The notes under the pieces: model-generated
The model's input: only the letters and a program-made list of their open reading frames with translations
The model's database searches: none
What the model was told of the DNA's origin: nothing
NCBI RefSeq assembly: GCF_018129405.1
Contig: NZ_JAFCLP010000022.1
Span: 82,673-146,672, forward strand
DNA from: Bradyrhizobium iriomotense
Lineage (GTDB): Bacteria > Pseudomonadota > Alphaproteobacteria > Rhizobiales > Xanthobacteraceae
Length of the DNA stretch: 64,000 bases
Direction of reading: 5' to 3'
Part shown: positions 1-7,783 of the stretch, one piece after another
How the letters are laid out: the number at the start of each line of letters is the position of its first letter
Numbering within the stretch: position 1 is the stretch's first letter
Translations under genes and position numbers: made by a program

Positions 1-1
1 C

Positions 2-373
2 GCGCAATCGCTCAAGGCCATCACGAGCGAGCTTGCGAGCATCAACGGCAAGCTCGAGCAGCTGAAAAGCCGCAACGAGCAGACCCAGCGTGAACAGGCC
101 GACACCATTCAACAGCTCAAGACGGCGCAGGAGAAGGATGCGGCGGACAATGCGCGCCTCGCCGCGCAGGTCCAGGCGCTGCAAACCCAACTGACCGCGT
201 CATCCGCGTCTGCAGCCGCAAAGCCCGTCGTGCGCAGCGTGATGAACAACGATGCGGCTGCGCCTGCTCGGCCGCACGTCCCGGCGGCCGCACCCCGGCG
301 GCCCAGGCCGCCGGCGCGAGGACCCTGGATGCCTCCGCCCTACGGCCCTTATTACGGCGATCCGGATTGGTGA
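2..373 (+). CDS. C-terminal part of an unknown coiled-coil protein (5' end outside window)
   Basis: The gene enters from the left edge, so only 123 residues are visible. The first ~65 are rich in Gln, Lys, Glu and Ala with regularly spaced hydrophobics, as in a coiled coil. An Ala/Pro/Arg-rich linker follows, and the protein ends in a Pro/Tyr/Trp-rich tail (PPPYGPYYGDPDW). No catalytic motif is visible. The frame is open from base 2 to TGA at 371-373 with typical codon use. Function unknown; such proteins in rhizobia are often membrane-anchored with a cytoplasmic coil, but the N-terminus that would show this is missing. Confidence 0.7.
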   Translation, partial: AQSLKAITSELASINGKLEQLKSRNEQTQREQADTIQQLKTAQEKDAADNARLAAQVQALQTQLTASSASAAAKPVVRSVMNNDAAAPARPHVPAAAPRRPRPPARGPWMPPPYGPYYGDPDW

Positions 374-398
374 GCCCGCAAGGCGCGGAGACAGTGCC

Positions 399-479
399 GT
401 AGGATGGGTAGAGCCCTTGCGAAACCCATCATGCCGAGACGGCTGTTGATGGGTTTCGCTGCGCTCTACCCATCCTACG
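399..479. repeat. Interspersed inverted repeat, GTAGGATGGGTAGAGC family
   Basis: Left arm GTAGGATGGGTAGAGC is mirrored by GCTCTACCCATCCTAC about 45 bp later, and the inner AAACCCATC and GATGGGTTT also pair. It lies 26 bp after the upstream gene's stop, so the RNA could fold into a long hairpin at the convergent gene ends. It is a different family from the GTAGCCCGGATG repeats elsewhere in this window. Confidence 0.75.
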
Positions 480-495
480 AACGACTACGCCCGCC

Positions 496-1002
496 TCATG
501 GTACTTCGCTCATCGTCACCTTGGCGGCGATCCCCGGCAGCTCGGAGTCTTGCGGTGCAAGCTCCTCATCGGGAGACGGGCCTACCGAGACTTCCGCCAT
601 TCTGCGCTTGACGTGTTCGCATGTCTTGCGGACGTCCTCGGTGAACAGCGCGCATTCTTCGATGCGCTTGAAGATCTTCCGTCCCTCTTCACGATACCCC
701 GCCGCCGTTTCCCGCATGAAGGCGATCGCATCATGGACCTGGGCTGTCAGCGCCTCGCATTTTTGCGCGGCGTCGATCAACTCGGTGCCCATGGCCTCGA
801 TCTCTTTTGCCGCGGACTCATAGTCGCGAATGACCGCCTCTGCACTGAGCGCGCCGACGCGCGTGACGCCCGCGGTGTGCTCGACGTAATCAGGCAAAGC
901 AATGGAAGTGAGAGAGCTTCCCGGGCGCACCGACGCAATGTCCGCCTCGAGCTGAACCAGGTTCACGCCTTCCCGTCTGCGCAATTGTTCAACACTTGCC
1001 AT
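496..1002 (-). CDS. Conserved hypothetical helical protein
   Basis: A 168-residue soluble protein, mostly predicted helical, with charged heptad-like stretches around residues 65-140 (for example AAKEIEAMGTELIDAAQKC). There is no signal peptide or membrane segment. I chose the ATG at 1002 because GGGAGG lies 7 bases upstream; an in-frame ATG at 1017 lacks this. The downstream neighbour on the same strand is convergent with the partial gene at the left edge. I do not recognise the family; a phage-tail-like or structural coiled-coil role cannot be distinguished from sequence alone. Confidence 0.65.
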   Translation of the reverse strand: MASVEQLRRREGVNLVQLEADIASVRPGSSLTSIALPDYVEHTAGVTRVGALSAEAVIRDYESAAKEIEAMGTELIDAAQKCEALTAQVHDAIAFMRETAAGYREEGRKIFKRIEECALFTEDVRKTCEHVKRRMAEVSVGPSPDEELAPQDSELPGIAAKVTMSEVP

Positions 1003-1319
1003 GATTGGTCCTCCCAATACGCACCCAGAACCCCAAACACATTTGGTTTATTACGGGGGTAAGTGGCATTCTACCGCGATGAATCCTTGACAGCCCCAGC
1101 TTTGCCATTTTTTCCCGATCGCTGACGCCGCACGCAGCGATGAGGGATTCATCATCGCGCAACCTCTCCTGGTCGCGGCTTGCAGCGGAGGACGGGGATT
1201 AGCAAAGGAGCGTAGCCCGGATGAGCGAAGCGACATCCGGGGAATGCTTCGGCACACCGTCCCGGATATCGCTTCGCTCATCCGGGCTACAAGCCTCCAT
1301 CAATGCGCGCGTCCGGCCT
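1003..1319. other. Intergenic stretch with one REP pair
   Basis: Apart from the inverted REP pair at 1212-1290 I see no gene here. Short open frames across the repeat translate the palindrome itself (the telltale SPDERSDIRD peptide) and are not genes. A promoter for the minus-strand gene ending at 496 should lie near 1010-1060, but no clear hexamers stand out. Confidence 0.5.
1212..1290. repeat. REP pair, subtype A (GTAGCCCGGATGAGCG)
   Basis: Two inverted copies of a ~31-bp element starting with GTAG. Each has its own hairpin: CCGGATG and CATCCGG arms around a GCGAAGCG-type loop. The two copies face each other across a ~20-bp spacer. An almost identical copy, including the spacer GAATGCTTCGG, sits at 1931-2010, so the whole pair moved or was copied as a unit. 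Confidence 0.85.
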
Positions 1320-1598
1320 TCACCACCAGTACGGCCAGCGCCACGCCTCATAGCGAACATATGACGGCACCAGCGGCGGGCCGTAGGGATCGACGCGGTC
1401 GTCTTCCGGGCGATAGCGATAGCGGGGAACGACATTGTAATCCCACGGCGTCGGTCTCAGCACGGGCGCCGTGACGACGAGCCTCTCCTGCGGTGCACGA
1501 ACGACGACGGCTTTCCGCGTCCGGGCTTCAGCTGATGTCCCGAGGCTGCACAGCACCAGGGCCGTTCCGAGCGCACAGGCGAGCGTCATTTTTGTCAT
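1320..1598 (-). CDS. Small exported protein, unknown
   Basis: A 92-residue protein whose N-terminus (MTKMTLACALGTALVL, then a Ser/Ala-rich site near SAEA) is a Sec signal peptide. The mature part is Arg/Pro/Tyr-rich and ends in a Trp-rich motif (WRWPYWW). The ATG at 1598 is supported by AAGGAG eight bases upstream. Small Tyr/Trp/Pro-rich exported proteins are common in Bradyrhizobium and have no known function. Its 3' end abuts the REP pair at 1212-1290. Confidence 0.7.
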   Translation of the reverse strand: MTKMTLACALGTALVLCSLGTSAEARTRKAVVVRAPQERLVVTAPVLRPTPWDYNVVPRYRYRPEDDRVDPYGPPLVPSYVRYEAWRWPYWW

Positions 1599-1718
1599 GC
1601 GTTGGTCTCCTTGCCACCAGAGTGCAAAAGGACTCAAAGCAAGGCAAGCGAATTCGCTCCCCCTCGCAGGAGGGCTATCGCATATGAAGAAGAGTGGCAG
1701 ATAGCTCGCCCACAGCGC

Positions 1719-1848
1719 ATCCTTCGAGACGCCCGCCGATGGCGGGCCCTCAGGATGAGGGCGGAGTGCGCGGCAGCAATTTCAACGGACCAATGCCGCT
1801 TAGCCTCATCCTGAGGAGACCGCTGGAAGCGGTCGTCTCGAAGGACGA
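1719..1848. repeat. Interspersed inverted repeat, CATCCTTCGAGACG family
   Basis: Left arm ATCCTTCGAGACG with inner CCTCAGGATGAGG is mirrored by CCTCATCCTGAGGAG and CGTCTCGAAGGA about 75 bp further on. The stem arms also contain secondary hairpins (GCCCGCCGATGGCGGGC). The two halves are imperfect, consistent with an old copy. Confidence 0.75.
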
Positions 1849-1930
1849 GGCGCTTGCTCTGGCCGTCACCAAGAAGCCATCTGCGATCGCCCTTCCCCCT
1901 CGCAGCGGCCGGCGACATCCGGTCAGGAGC

Positions 1931-2010
1931 GTAGCCCGGATGAGCGCAGCGACATCCGGGGAATGCTTCGGCGCACCGTCCCGGATATCGCTTCGCTCAT
2001 CCGGGCTACG
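1931..2010. repeat. REP pair, subtype A
   Basis: Inverted pair beginning GTAGCCCGGATGAGCG and ending with its complement, nearly identical in arms and spacer to the pair at 1212-1290. It lies downstream of the minus-strand FkbM-type gene and could form its transcript end. Confidence 0.85.
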
Positions 2011-2088
2011 AATTGTTCCTATTCGCCGCTGGAATTTGCATGCCGCATCAGAAGTAGCCCACCAGGGTGGCCTGTCCGCCTTGCCGGC

Positions 2089-2931
2089 CTAGGCACTCGC
2101 CGTCGCGAGGCGCTTTTCGGGACTCTGGCCGGCGCCTTGCGGCGGGTTGATGTCCTTCAAGCTCGCATCGCTTTGATGGATGGCGAGAATGTTGATGCCG
2201 AGCGGCATCAACTGATAGCCGTTGTCCGACAACCACTGCGCGAGCTGGAGCTTGTCCGTCTTGATCGCCTCGATCAGCAGGATCGGGCGATAGGTCCTGA
2301 TCGTCTCCTGGGCGCCCGCGAGGGCCTCCATCTCCATGCCTTCGATATCGATCTTGATGAAATCGACCCGCGGCAGATTGAGCTCGTCCAGCATCATCTT
2401 CCGGATAACGACGGTGTTCTGTGCATAGTCGATCGGTTGACCGATGAATTCGTTGCTTGGGCGCGGCCGCAGTTCCAGGCTACCGAAGCTGGACGGCGTG
2501 AAATAGTTCGGAGTCGGAATTTGCATCGTGCCGGATTCGCACGACACGGCAGCATGCACCGCGAACGCGTTGAAGCAGTTGTTGATGGCGATGTTGCCCG
2601 CCAGCGCATAGTAGATCCGTTCCTGGGCTTCGACCGCGATCACTGATCCCCAGCCTGTCATCGCCGAGGCCCATTCGATCGTGTGCACGCCGATATTCGC
2701 ACCGCAGTCGATGGCGATCACGCCGTCACCGTGGTGCCGCCGTCGCAATGCCAGCAGTTCGAGCGCGATCTTGACCTCGTTTGGATCGAAAGCGGCCGTT
2801 TCGAGGATCTGAAACCCCACGCCGTAGCCCCGGTCGGGAGCGGTCATGCGATAGTCGAAACGATTGACGATCATCGTCCCGTGGTTGGACGCGGCCAAGA
2901 CAAAGGCCAGCTTTTGCCCCGCGATCGGCAT
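2089..2931 (-). CDS. FkbM family SAM-dependent methyltransferase
   Basis: 280 residues with the FkbM fold. The SAM-binding motif I is AIDCGANIGVH (about residues 71-81), followed by an acidic residue in VIAVEAQ and the family-typical FIKIDIEGMEMEAL segment around 190-203. FkbM enzymes O-methylate sugars, glycans or small molecules; the substrate cannot be read from sequence. Start at 2931 has GGGAG eight bases upstream. No sugar or polysaccharide genes flank it, so it stands alone here. It ends close to a REP pair. Family assignment is secure, the target is not. Confidence 0.9.
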   Translation of the reverse strand: MPIAGQKLAFVLAASNHGTMIVNRFDYRMTAPDRGYGVGFQILETAAFDPNEVKIALELLALRRRHHGDGVIAIDCGANIGVHTIEWASAMTGWGSVIAVEAQERIYYALAGNIAINNCFNAFAVHAAVSCESGTMQIPTPNYFTPSSFGSLELRPRPSNEFIGQPIDYAQNTVVIRKMMLDELNLPRVDFIKIDIEGMEMEALAGAQETIRTYRPILLIEAIKTDKLQLAQWLSDNGYQLMPLGINILAIHQSDASLKDINPPQGAGQSPEKRLATASA

Positions 2932-3034
2932 TGCAGAATCTCCCTGCGCTCGGAGTGGAGGCCACTATCGCAATGCCCGCTTATGCGAGGCTTGTCCCGT
3001 CCTGCCACTCCTCACGACAGTCGAGCCGCGCGCC

Positions 3035-3682
3035 CTAGTCCCGCGCCCGGCGCAGAGCCTGCTCCAGCTTCTTGCGCTGCTTGTCCCAGCGGGTCTCTTC
3101 GGCCTCGGCCCGCTCGTCGAGCACAGCCCGCTCCGCCTCGATCTCCGCTGCCCTCGCCTGGTGCTCCCGCCTCGCCTTGTCCAGCGCCGCCTCGGCCGCG
3201 GCGACCGCCTTCTCCCGGCGCGCGCGCTCCTTAACGCGCGCCTTGGCGCGGGCGGCCTCCTCCTTGCGGCGCTCGGCCTCGCGCCGCCGCTCCTCCTTCT
3301 CGAATGCCGCGGCGGCCTTGCGGGCGTGTTGATCCCTGATCTTTCGGGACGGATTGTGCGCCGTGTTGGCGGCACGCTTGCTCGGCTTCGGCTTGCGTTT
3401 GGGCTTGTTCTCGGCGTCGGCGAGATCGGTTGGCAGCTCGGCGCTCTCGGTGAACGGACCGTCCGATCCGACCGGACGCCTGAGCACGACGCCTGGCTTG
3501 GCCATGGTCGCGGCGACGATGTCGGGATCGTCGGTCTGTCTCGCAACGCCCTGGTGGAACAGATTGGAGCTGGCACCCCAGGCCTCGAGCGCCGCCTTCA
3601 TCGAGGGGGCCGCGACGGCCTGGTCGTAGAAGCCGAGCGAGGTCTGATAGGTCTTCAGTTTTCTCTTGAGCTGTTTTGGCAT
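3035..3682 (-). CDS. Conserved hypothetical protein with Lys/Arg-rich coiled-coil tail
   Basis: 215 residues starting MPKQLKRKLK. The first ~90 residues form a small conserved-looking region (LGFYDQAVAAPSMKAALEAWG). A basic linker follows (KPKRKPKPSKRAAN), then ~100 residues of Glu/Arg/Lys/Ala-rich helix, almost certainly a coiled coil. The frame stays open upstream to 3859, but that part translates the GCCCGACGGGTCA repeat, so I place the start at 3682. Basic tails of this kind suggest nucleic-acid or structural binding, which is inference only. Found mainly as an uncharacterised rhizobial family. Confidence 0.7.
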   Translation of the reverse strand: MPKQLKRKLKTYQTSLGFYDQAVAAPSMKAALEAWGASSNLFHQGVARQTDDPDIVAATMAKPGVVLRRPVGSDGPFTESAELPTDLADAENKPKRKPKPSKRAANTAHNPSRKIRDQHARKAAAAFEKEERRREAERRKEEAARAKARVKERARREKAVAAAEAALDKARREHQARAAEIEAERAVLDERAEAEETRWDKQRKKLEQALRRARD

Positions 3683-3746
3683 GTCGCCCCGCGACGCATC
3701 AGCTCCCGGCCGTCGCGCCAGTGCCACAATGCCATCATGCCCCTGT

Positions 3747-3880
3747 TTTGCCCGACGGGTCAAATGCCTTTCGGTATCGCCGAAGTCGGACAAGGGCAGG
3801 CTCGAAACGTCTCGTCCTTCGCCCTTCCTCCCATGGGACGGCTTTGCCCGACGGGTCACAAGATTTTCGGTATCGCAGAA
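3747..3880. repeat. Two direct copies of a GCCCGACGGGTCA repeat
   Basis: TTTGCCCGACGGGTCA followed by TTTCGGTATCGC occurs at 3747-3783 and again at 3843-3880 in the same orientation, separated by ~60 bp. It is another interspersed repeat family, and it creates a false N-terminal extension of the gene at 3035-3682. Confidence 0.65.
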
Positions 3881-3936
3881 CTCTGAAATCCCTGATGTTT
3901 TCTACTGTGCATGGGGTTGTTTTCGACGTTTTGTTG

Positions 3937-4020
3937 GTAGCCCGGATGAGCGAAGCGACATCCGGGGAATGTCTCGCCAACAAAGGTCCCGGATTTCGCT
4001 TGCGCCGGCTCTGGGCTGCG
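3937..4020. repeat. Degenerate REP pair, subtype A
   Basis: The left copy (GTAGCCCGGATGAGCG) is intact. The right copy is eroded: only TCCCGGATTTCGCTT and a poor GGGCTGC end remain recognisable. It shows that elements of this family decay in place. Confidence 0.6.
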
Positions 4021-4034
4021 CCTGCTCTGCGCTC

Positions 4035-4394
4035 TCAATCGCCTCTCAGGCTCAGAATGTAGGCTGCCAGCGCGTCGGCCTGCTCCGGCGAGATCACCAG
4101 GTTCGGCATGTTCTGGTGGCTGGTCCGCCAGAACACCTTGAGGGACAACACCGTGGTGCCGTGGCGGTCGGCGATCGCCTGGAAGCTCGGCGCGTTGTCG
4201 AAGAATCCGGCCCCGTGCGGCTCGACGGCGTGGCAGGGCTGGCACCAGGCCTGCGCCAGACGATGGCCTTCGGAGACCGCGCGCGGACCGGACCTCGGAG
4301 CTCCCGCGGCGGTGTGGACGACGCCGAAGAGAAACAGCATCGACAACGCGATCAGGATGACGACGCCGATGGAGATTCGAACGGTGTGCGACAT
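4035..4394 (-). CDS. Membrane-anchored small c-type cytochrome
   Basis: 119 residues. An N-terminal hydrophobic segment (residues ~6-30) serves as anchor or signal. A single heme c motif CQPCH follows at ~55-59, and HQNMPN supplies a candidate axial Met about 45 residues later. This is the layout of class I cytochrome c domains acting in the periplasm. ATG at 4394 has GAGGG seven bases upstream; the ATG two codons earlier is too close to that site. It is a single gene without neighbouring oxidase genes, so its electron partner is unknown. Its 3' end meets a degenerate REP. Confidence 0.85.
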   Translation of the reverse strand: MSHTVRISIGVVILIALSMLFLFGVVHTAAGAPRSGPRAVSEGHRLAQAWCQPCHAVEPHGAGFFDNAPSFQAIADRHGTTVLSLKVFWRTSHQNMPNLVISPEQADALAAYILSLRGD

Positions 4395-4568
4395 GGCCAT
4401 TCCCTCGCCCTTGCTTCGTCGATGGATCAAGCGTAGGTCGGCGCGCGCAGGCGAAATTGATTTGTCTCAAGCGAGCGGCATCAGACGCATCGGACAAGAA
4501 GAAGCGACGTGTCCGCTGCCGCGCGGCGAATCACGGCATCGGCAACGCAATCCGCGGGAAGGATCACC

Positions 4569-4742
4569 ATGAACGGCAATCGCTATTACGGCGTCCGCGT
4601 CGAGGGCGCGAAATACGGCGTGGGCTTCGGCTCGGCGCTCGCCATCGCGATCTCCTACACCAACAACCATTCGATCCTGTGGGCGATCATCCACGGCATC
4701 CTGGGCTGGCTCTACGTGATCTTCGTGGCGCTGTTCCGGTGA
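4569..4742 (+). CDS. Small inner-membrane protein, unknown
   Basis: 57 residues with a short polar N-terminus ([17 protein letters not shown]) and two hydrophobic stretches (about 17-30 and 36-54) separated by YTNNHS. The start at ATG 4569 is supported by GGAAGGATC a few bases upstream. Function unknown. The compact two-helix form resembles small envelope-stress or transporter-associated proteins, but there is no direct evidence. It lies 110 bp before yjdM on the same strand. Confidence 0.7.
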   Translation: MNGNRYYGVRVEGAKYGVGFGSALAIAISYTNNHSILWAIIHGILGWLYVIFVALFR

Positions 4743-4851
4743 TATCGCACCGGCAGGCGGTGACCGGCCCGGGCCATCCCTAGCTTTCCCTTGCTTTTCC
4801 GGTTCCCGCCCCTACGGTCGCGCCGCGAACGAAGCCTTGAACGAGACAGAT

Positions 4852-5202
4852 ATGACCGACACGATGAAATGCCCCGCGTGCAGCTCCGAGCACGCCTATC
4901 AGGACCGCGACCTCTGGGTCTGCCCGGAATGCGGCCACGAGTGGAGCGGTGCGGCGGATGCGGCTGCGGACACGGCGCCGGATGCAAGTGTGCGCGATGC
5001 CAACGGCAATGTGCTCGCCGACGGCGACAGTGTCATCGTGATCAAGGATCTCAAGATCAAGGGCTCGTCCTCGGTCGTGAAGGGCGGCACCAAGGTTCGC
5101 AACATCCGCCTCCAGGACGCCAGCGACGGCCACAACATCGCCTGCAAGATTGACGGCATCGGCGCGATGAACCTGAAGTCGGAGTTCGTGAGGAAGGCCT
5201 GA
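4852..5202 (+). CDS. yjdM: YjdM (PhnA-type) zinc-ribbon protein
   Basis: 116 residues with an N-terminal zinc ribbon, CPACSS then CPECGHEW (four Cys at ~7, 10, 27, 30). The family C-terminal domain follows, with the diagnostic [13 protein letters not shown] and [15 protein letters not shown]. This matches E. coli YjdM (formerly PhnA) closely in length and motif order. Despite the old name, a direct role in phosphonate breakdown is not established, and no phn genes are nearby. I prefer ATG 4852; an in-frame TTG lies at 4837. No strong ribosome site decides between them. Confidence 0.9.
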   Translation: MTDTMKCPACSSEHAYQDRDLWVCPECGHEWSGAADAAADTAPDASVRDANGNVLADGDSVIVIKDLKIKGSSSVVKGGTKVRNIRLQDASDGHNIACKIDGIGAMNLKSEFVRKA

Positions 5203-5398
5203 CAAGGGGCCAGCGGGCCCGCGCGGTAACGCTAACGCCAGTTCCTTTCCTGGAACACACGATTCCTCTTATCCAATCGGGAAAAATGTGTAATCTGCCT
5301 CCTGCCGGGCAGGCCTTTGTAGCGCGTAGGTATTTTTTCAACCCGGGGCTGGCATTTCGACGACGCGTTTGATTGCATCACAGCTTTGAGACTTGAAT

Positions 5399-5428
5399 GG
5401 CCGCCCCTTGGGGCGGCCTTCCCGTTTT
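5399..5428 (+). terminator. Rho-independent terminator between convergent genes
   Basis: GGCCGCCCC, a two-base loop, then GGGGCGGCC: a perfect 9-bp stem followed by TTCCCGTTTT. It lies 197 bp after yjdM and just past the end of the minus-strand permease, so it may serve either side. The T-tract favours the plus strand. Confidence 0.65.
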
Positions 5429-5441
5429 CGGGGGCGCGGCC

Positions 5442-6362
5442 CTAGCGCTGCCTCTGCGCCAGATAGAACCCGCACAGCACCGTCACCAGGCCTGCCGTCT
5501 GCAACAGCGTCGGCGGCTCGCCGAGCAGGAGCCAGCCGGTCAGCAGCGTCAGCGCCGGCACGCAGGCCGGGAACACCGCGGCGCGAGCGACGCCGAGGCG
5601 CTGCACCGAGACCGCGAACAGATACAGCGCAGCAGGCCCTGCGAGCACGCCCTGCGCCAGCGCCTGGATCGCGTTCTCCCACACGCCGATCGCCGCGACG
5701 TGAGCGAGGCCAACGATGGCGATGTAGAGCGGCAGCAGCAGCAGTGACAGCACGTTGATGACGAGCGCGGCCGACACGGCGGAGACGCGCCAGTGCCGCA
5801 GCGCTGCGCCGAAGCCGGCGAACATCAATCCGGTCAGCACGAAGATCAGATCGCCCTGCACGCCCTCGGTGCCGATATGGCCGATCGATTCCGCGCCGAT
5901 GACGCCGAGCCCGGCGACGATGATGATGGCGCCGGCGAGCCGCGAGGCGGATATCCGCTCTTTCAGGAGCAAGGCTGCGAGAAGCAGGCCGCCGAGCGTG
6001 GCACAGGAGGGCTGGATCACGCTGCCATGGCCGAGCGGCACGAACAGGAAGCCGGTGTAGGAGATCAGCGACATCACGGGGCCGCCGAGCACCATCAGCG
6101 CAAGGCCCCTGCCCCAACCGATGCCGCAGAGATCGGAGATGCCGGCGCGTGCTACCAGCGGCAGGAACGCAATGCCCGACCAGACATAGCGATGCACCAG
6201 CAGATCGACCGGCGTGAAGCCGACCTTGAGTCCGTGCCGCGTGCCGGCAAAGCCCAGCGCCCAGAACAGCGCAGCCGACAGGCCGCAGACCACGCCGAGA
6301 AGCGCCGGCGCCGCATCGTTCTTCTGAGTGAGAGCGTCAGCGCCGCTCGTCCGCTGATCCAT
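5442..6362 (-). CDS. EamA/DMT family permease
   Basis: 306 residues with ten hydrophobic segments arranged as two five-helix EamA halves, typical of inner-membrane drug/metabolite exporters. Each half carries the usual Gly/Pro-rich pattern (for example GGLLLAALLLKERIS ending half one, and LLTGWLLLGEPPT ending half two). The substrate is not predictable. The start at MDQRTSG (6362) is chosen over 6422 because the upstream extension is Arg/Cys-rich and unlike the family; no strong ribosome site is visible. It is a single-gene unit convergent with yjdM. Confidence 0.85.
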   Translation of the reverse strand: MDQRTSGADALTQKNDAAPALLGVVCGLSAALFWALGFAGTRHGLKVGFTPVDLLVHRYVWSGIAFLPLVARAGISDLCGIGWGRGLALMVLGGPVMSLISYTGFLFVPLGHGSVIQPSCATLGGLLLAALLLKERISASRLAGAIIIVAGLGVIGAESIGHIGTEGVQGDLIFVLTGLMFAGFGAALRHWRVSAVSAALVINVLSLLLLPLYIAIVGLAHVAAIGVWENAIQALAQGVLAGPAALYLFAVSVQRLGVARAAVFPACVPALTLLTGWLLLGEPPTLLQTAGLVTVLCGFYLAQRQR

Positions 6363-6478
6363 GGATGAAGCGATATGTCGGCAGCGGCCGTGGCTCAACC
6401 CACATGGGCGCAGGGCTGTCACGCAGCGTCGTGACGCAGGTGCGTCGCCCGAATTGTGCGACGCTCAAACTGCGCCCA

Positions 6479-6625
6479 TCAGAACAACCCGGGGCTGAGA
6501 TCGAGGCCGTAGGTCAGGCTCAGCACGAACACGAACAGCGCGGCGGCCGCGAACAGCGCAAGCTGCCTGAGAATGAATTCACGCGTCGACGTCGTGGCAA
6601 CAACGGCTTTTTGCGCAACGGGCAT
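6479..6625 (-). CDS. Small membrane protein, unknown
   Basis: 48 residues: a basic, Thr/Ser-containing N-terminus (MPVAQKAVVATTSTREF) followed by one ~20-residue hydrophobic helix and a short tail ending LSPGLF. The start at 6625 has TGGAGG six bases upstream, which is strong support for a real gene. Function unknown. Confidence 0.65.
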   Translation of the reverse strand: MPVAQKAVVATTSTREFILRQLALFAAAALFVFVLSLTYGLDLSPGLF

Positions 6626-6820
6626 GAACGACCTCCAGTATGATTCGAGAAATTGGCCTCTCAATATGCGGCGCGTGCATCAGGCGCCGCGATCTCCGAA
6701 ACAACTATTAAGGAGATCACACTCCTCTTGAACGGCCGTACACAACGCTCGGCTCGCACGATTCTTTTTCAATTGCGGATTCTCGATCCGCGCACGCACT
6801 TTGAAAAAGCGCGGCAAAGA

Positions 6821-6849
6821 AAAACCGCGCTCCCAACGGGAACGCGGTT
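6821..6849 (-). terminator. Rho-independent terminator of the exported-protein gene at 6928
   Basis: On the minus strand AACCGCG pairs with CGCGGTT around a ~14-base inner hairpin and is followed by TTTTTCTTTG. It lies 78 bp past the stop of the gene ending at 6928. Confidence 0.65.
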
Positions 6850-6927
6850 CGAACGTGATGCGCGGCCTTCTTAAAACCCGAATCTTGCGATAGATACGAT
6901 GCGGGCGCCGATGCTGATCGCGGAAGC

Positions 6928-7176
6928 TTAGCGGGCCGAGCCCACCGTCGCGGTCTTCACCTTGCGCGGTGCCAGGACGCTGGCCTGCAGCGCCGTCACG
7001 CTGGTGGCGGGCGCCGACACCTGCTGCTCGACCTTGGCGGCGCCGAGCACGCGAACCTGCAGGGGGGAAGCCGGAATGCCATTGGCCTCATAGGCCGGCA
7101 GCTCGGCGGCGAAGGTGGCAGTCGAGCCCGCGATGGCGAGGACGGCGGCTGCGATCGACAAAGTCTTCTTGTTCAT
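6928..7176 (-). CDS. Small exported protein, unknown
   Basis: 82 residues with a classical Sec signal peptide (MNKKTLSIAAAVLAIAG, cleavage probably after TFA at ~24-26). The mature part is short and Ala/Val-rich, with a repeated ASVLAP/SPLQVRVLGA flavour, and has no cysteines. ATG 7176 is supported by GGAGC nine bases upstream; the upstream in-frame extension is Arg/Cys-rich and unlikely. Function unknown; probably periplasmic. Confidence 0.7.
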   Translation of the reverse strand: MNKKTLSIAAAVLAIAGSTATFAAELPAYEANGIPASPLQVRVLGAAKVEQQVSAPATSVTALQASVLAPRKVKTATVGSAR

Positions 7177-7326
7177 TGGTGATGCTCCAGAAGGAAGTTT
7201 CGGAGCACATCTAAGCCTGATTTGCTGCATTGCGACATGCGTTGTTGCAACGCAACATCGCGTCCCATGCATGGCAATATGTCTAACGCGCCCAACGCCT
7301 TGGACGGATCTCCTGATTCGGCGGGT

Positions 7327-7530
7327 TCAGCCGCCGAGGACGTCGCCCCAGCCATCGAAGACGTACGCCTTCCAGGCCACGGTCCCATCGCCGCGGAGGC
7401 GGCTGGCCCGCCGATAATCGTCGGCCTGATCAGCGGTCCAGGTGATGATTCTGCCGGAGACACGATCGTGCAGGATGGCGGGCTCAGTGGGATCGAAGGC
7501 GTCCATGGGACGAAGCGAGGAATGCGTCAT
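7327..7530 (-). CDS. Possible small hypothetical protein
   Basis: 67 residues from MTHSSLRPMD, acidic and Trp-containing (WTADQADDYRRASRL). The C-terminal half looks like a real soluble protein rather than a shadow. The frame stays open much further upstream (to 7836) but there overlaps the promoter of the plus-strand peptidase gene, so a short form is more likely. No clear ribosome site is visible, which keeps confidence moderate. Function unknown. Confidence 0.45.
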   Translation of the reverse strand: MTHSSLRPMDAFDPTEPAILHDRVSGRIITWTADQADDYRRASRLRGDGTVAWKAYVFDGWGDVLGG

Positions 7531-7783
7531 GGCCGACCAACGCGCACCACTTTGCGAAAGTTGCGGCGAGGCGTCAGATTCGTATTTATCGAAGTCATGC
7601 GTCCGCGGAGCCTGGAACCCGCGCGTGTCTCCCAGGCCACACTTCCTCCAAAAAGCCCATTTTCGCCGATTTGCGCCATTGCGCCGCCACACGGTCCCCC
7701 GAACAATCAACGTGCTGCGTGCCTTTCTGTGCAAGACTGTCCGACGAGACTGGTTCGGGCAGAACCGTTTGGAGGCAGGGATC

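Larger units (their letters stand above)
1599..2088. other. Intergenic stretch with two repeat elements
   Basis: 490 bp without a convincing gene. It holds an inverted repeat of the CATCCTTCGAGACG family (1719-1848) and a subtype A REP pair (1931-2010). Open frames here are translations of these palindromes. The promoter of the gene starting at 1598 on the minus strand is presumably near 1610-1660. Confidence 0.55.

Noticed and set aside
1963-2646. 227-residue plus-strand frame over the FkbM gene
   Set aside because: It starts within a REP element and is the antisense shadow of the methyltransferase.
3683-3859. 59-residue extension of the coiled-coil protein at 3035
   Set aside because: Its sequence is the translation of the GCCCGACGGGTCA direct repeats.
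7442-7783. Long N-terminal extension of the M15-like peptidase
   Set aside because: It would precede a normal signal peptide, is Arg/Cys-rich and lacks a ribosome site; GGAGG fits only ATG 7784.
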